A DNA stretch of 26,856 nucleotides from SAR324 cluster bacterium. Lineage in GTDB: Bacteria; SAR324; XYD2-FULL-50-16. Position 1 is the stretch's first letter. The number at the start of each line of letters is the position of its first letter. The position numbers and the translations under genes are program-made. The notes beneath the pieces were generated by a model. It did no database searches. It worked only from the letters and a program-made list of their open reading frames with translations, and was not told the origin of the DNA. Shown here one piece after another: positions 25,245-26,856 of this stretch. The stretch covers positions 16,463-43,318 of the forward strand of contig NVSR01000012.1 in the NCBI GenBank assembly GCA_002401295.1, written 5' to 3'.

Positions 25245-25542
25245 TCAATCAATAGAATCAGTCAGAAATAAGTACCGAATTGTGGTAGAAAAATCTGGGA
25301 AAGATCCATCTTGTTCAGCGGTAAGGTAACTTTCCACAAGTTGTGAACATTCATCATCCGTTAGGTCTTCATCCAGGAAAGGCTAAATCACTGCAGACCT
25401 CAATGCTTGTAATTTAGGAATGTTGAGTTTAACTTATCAATGGTTATCGCTACAGCTTCATCCTGAGGCTCTGACACACGAATCGCACCATCAAAGGAAT
25501 ATGCAAATTTTGTCTCGCAACTCAAATCCAGAGGTGTTTCAT
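25245..25542 (-). pseudogene. Remnant of a TIGR02646/PtuB-like HNH endonuclease gene
   Basis: An ATG at 25542 overlaps the ATPase stop (ATGA), as expected for a coupled partner gene, but that frame stops after six codons. From 25540, one base over, a frame reads ETPLDLSCETKFAYSFDGAI and on to TIDKLN, ending at a stop after LNYKH. A second frame takes over at once with QALRSAVI, a TAG, then PFLDEDLTDDECSQLVESYL, and SFPDFSTTIRYLF to a stop at 25245. This order (DG-I, TIDxLNLN, FLDEDL, EFxTxIxY) is what I remember of the C-terminal half of TIGR02646 proteins. The N-terminal HNH part is missing. Lesions: a 5' deletion, a frameshift near KH|QA and one nonsense codon. Confidence 0.6.
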
Positions 25543-26786
25543 TTATTAAGAATCTCTTTTCTTCGGATCAGGACCTCTGCTTTGAGCAATTCAGGGTCAT
25601 TGCCAATATCTTGACGAAGGTCTTGAATCATAGCTTTTGCAGAAGTCAGGTGCTTTTCATCGATTTTGACTGCCAGTTGATTGAGCCGTTGCAGAATAGG
25701 CTCTGGTCGAGCTGGCACATCCATCAAATCTTCCAATATTCGATCTGAATTTTTCCCAAAGGATTCATCTGGTTTCATGTAGGAGATTCCACTTTCATTG
25801 GAGTGAAGGAGATAGATGCTTTCACTCCTTACATGACTGAGAATCTGAGGCGAATGAGTCGACACAATAAATTGGCACTGAGGGAAGGTCTCACAGAGTT
25901 TCGGTATGATCATCCGCTGCCACTCTGGATGCAGGTGAAGGTCAATTTCATCAATTAAAATAACGGCTGCTCCACACAATGGATCTTCCAGGCCCGGATT
26001 CGCCACAGCCAAGCGCCGTGCCAAATCACCGATGATCGCCAAAGTGCCTTTTTCTCCATGTGAAAGCTGATTGACAATCAGTTTCTTGTTTTCTTTCTTA
26101 ATAGTCATGCGCAATGGGCTGCGTTCTACGCGTAACTCGGAAAAACCGGGCAAGAAAGCCTCCAATGCTGTTCGTACTGCTGTTAATTGCTTATCTCGAT
26201 AGGTTGAATCGTTGGTTCTTCGTTCATTCTCCAGGTCTTCTTGATTTCTAAACCACTCAAAAAATACTCTGAAATTTCTTTCTTTTCCAGAGAGTGCCTG
26301 GTCATAAGCTGATAAGGGATCAAAAGAATGCGTTCTTCTGATTCTCAAAGGAATATCCAGTACAGCTCGGTTAACGGGATAGTAAATGGCAAGTGGTAAA
26401 TTAGTCTTCTCATCCTGCTCAAGTTGATCATGAATCGAATCAGCCAATTTCTTTAGATGGGTAAGCTTCGTAATTTTTTGTGAGCGGCTACCTTTTTTAG
26501 TTTTTGTTACCTTCCAGGATATTTCATCATCCAGGACAATAGTTTTTACAGAATTTTGAGTTTCAATCGCCCCTCTGCTGATATCCTGCTCAATAAAAAA
26601 GCGGCCCGTTCCTTTGGATGATTGAATTCTACCAATTAATCGGGACAACATGATGGCCAAGCAATCCAAAATACTTGATTTTCCAGAACCATTGGCTCCG
26701 ACTAGAATATTTATCTGGTCTTGAAACTCCAAATTCATTGATTCAATACCTCGAAAATTTTGGATTTCAAGAGATAAGACTTTCAT
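25539..26786 (-). CDS. COG3950-type AAA family ATPase (PtuA/retron-associated-like)
   Basis: This is a 415-residue SMC/RecF-like ATPase, counted from ATG 26786. It has N-terminal MKVLSLEIQNFRGI, Walker A GANGSGKSS (30-38), ABC signature LSHGEKG (241-247), Walker B VILIDE (275-280) followed by IDLHLHPEWQ, and the H-loop STHS (His311). The C-terminal tail after DVPARPEP and ending in EVLIRRKEIL is typical of ATPases paired with TIGR02646 HNH proteins in Septu- and retron-type defence. An in-frame TTG at 26813 would add nine unconserved residues, so I prefer the ATG. No TOPRIM domain is present, so it is not an OLD nuclease. Its partner gene downstream is broken; the upstream neighbour is beyond the window. 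Confidence 0.85.
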   Translation of the reverse strand: MKVLSLEIQNFRGIESMNLEFQDQINILVGANGSGKSSILDCLAIMLSRLIGRIQSSKGTGRFFIEQDISRGAIETQNSVKTIVLDDEISWKVTKTKKGSRSQKITKLTHLKKLADSIHDQLEQDEKTNLPLAIYYPVNRAVLDIPLRIRRTHSFDPLSAYDQALSGKERNFRVFFEWFRNQEDLENERRTNDSTYRDKQLTAVRTALEAFLPGFSELRVERSPLRMTIKKENKKLIVNQLSHGEKGTLAIIGDLARRLAVANPGLEDPLCGAAVILIDEIDLHLHPEWQRMIIPKLCETFPQCQFIVSTHSPQILSHVRSESIYLLHSNESGISYMKPDESFGKNSDRILEDLMDVPARPEPILQRLNQLAVKIDEKHLTSAKAMIQDLRQDIGNDPELLKAEVLIRRKEILNK

Positions 26787-26856
26787 TTTATAATCCCATT
26801 TATCGTTCAGCAAAATTATTTACTATCTAGTTAAAATATATCTGATTATCCGCTCT

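Noticed and set aside
25420..25614. 64-codon plus-strand frame near the ATPase end
   Set aside because: It runs antisense to the ATPase C terminus and the HNH remnant and has no protein-family features.
25539..26786. OLD-family nuclease
   Set aside because: The protein ends soon after the H-loop and tail, with no C-terminal TOPRIM domain.

Overview
The window comes from a diderm (Gram-negative) bacterium that makes lipopolysaccharide. It carries fabZ, lpxA and lpxB, an OmpH/Skp-type periplasmic chaperone, an Omp85-like outer-membrane beta-barrel and a lipobox lipoprotein. Base composition looks moderate (mid-40s % GC by eye). I cannot name the lineage. DUF3334, a duplicated DUF350 protein, a gnnA-gnnB lipid A variant and a TIR-tailed Roco protein together suggest a proteobacterium-like environmental lineage.

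Layout. (1) 1-2904: the 3' end of an unrecognised gene faces a minus-strand operon read as DUF350 membrane protein, CxxC/HHC zinc-ribbon-like protein, DUF3334 (CheC/CheX-like) protein. (2) 2905-7957: an intergenic region with a 9-bp inverted repeat and a candidate tiny membrane ORF, then uvrA and pyrG. (3) 7954-10380: a minus-strand gene combining a DUF6788-like Cys motif with a C-terminal J-domain-like HPD segment, then a plus-strand pair (exported C-tail-anchored protein; CPBP intramembrane protease). (4) 10547-15995: a tight lipid A operon, skp-fabZ-lpxA-gnnA-gnnB-lpxB. gnnA/gnnB sit between lpxA and lpxB, as known for Acidithiobacillus ferrooxidans, and predict UDP-GlcNAc3N-based lipid A with amide-linked acyl chains. 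GnnB has an extra N-terminal ~122 residues that read like a PIN domain lacking its acidic catalytic residues. (5) 16154-20042: DUF1499 lipoprotein, then a minus-strand pair (DUF4386-like membrane protein, Omp85-like barrel) with a structured leader, divergent from an AraC-family regulator.

(6) 20035-26856 is an accessory, defence-like region, all on the minus strand: an Rpn-type PD-(D/E)XK nuclease/transposase-like protein with a 14-residue tandem-repeat tail; a 1264-residue LRR-Roc-COR-TIR protein with fifteen exact 69-bp repeat periods; and a COG3950-type AAA ATPase. Downstream of the ATPase is a broken remnant of its expected HNH partner (TIGR02646/PtuB-like). The remnant lacks its N-terminal half and has a frameshift and a nonsense codon. 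The upstream neighbour of the ATPase, where a retron reverse transcriptase might lie, is outside the window.

Most notable: the PIN-like/GnnB fusion, the TIR-Roco protein, the decayed HNH partner, the J-domain fusion, and a possible attenuator-like leader upstream of the DUF4386-like gene. I saw no rRNA, tRNA, CRISPR array or intact insertion sequence.
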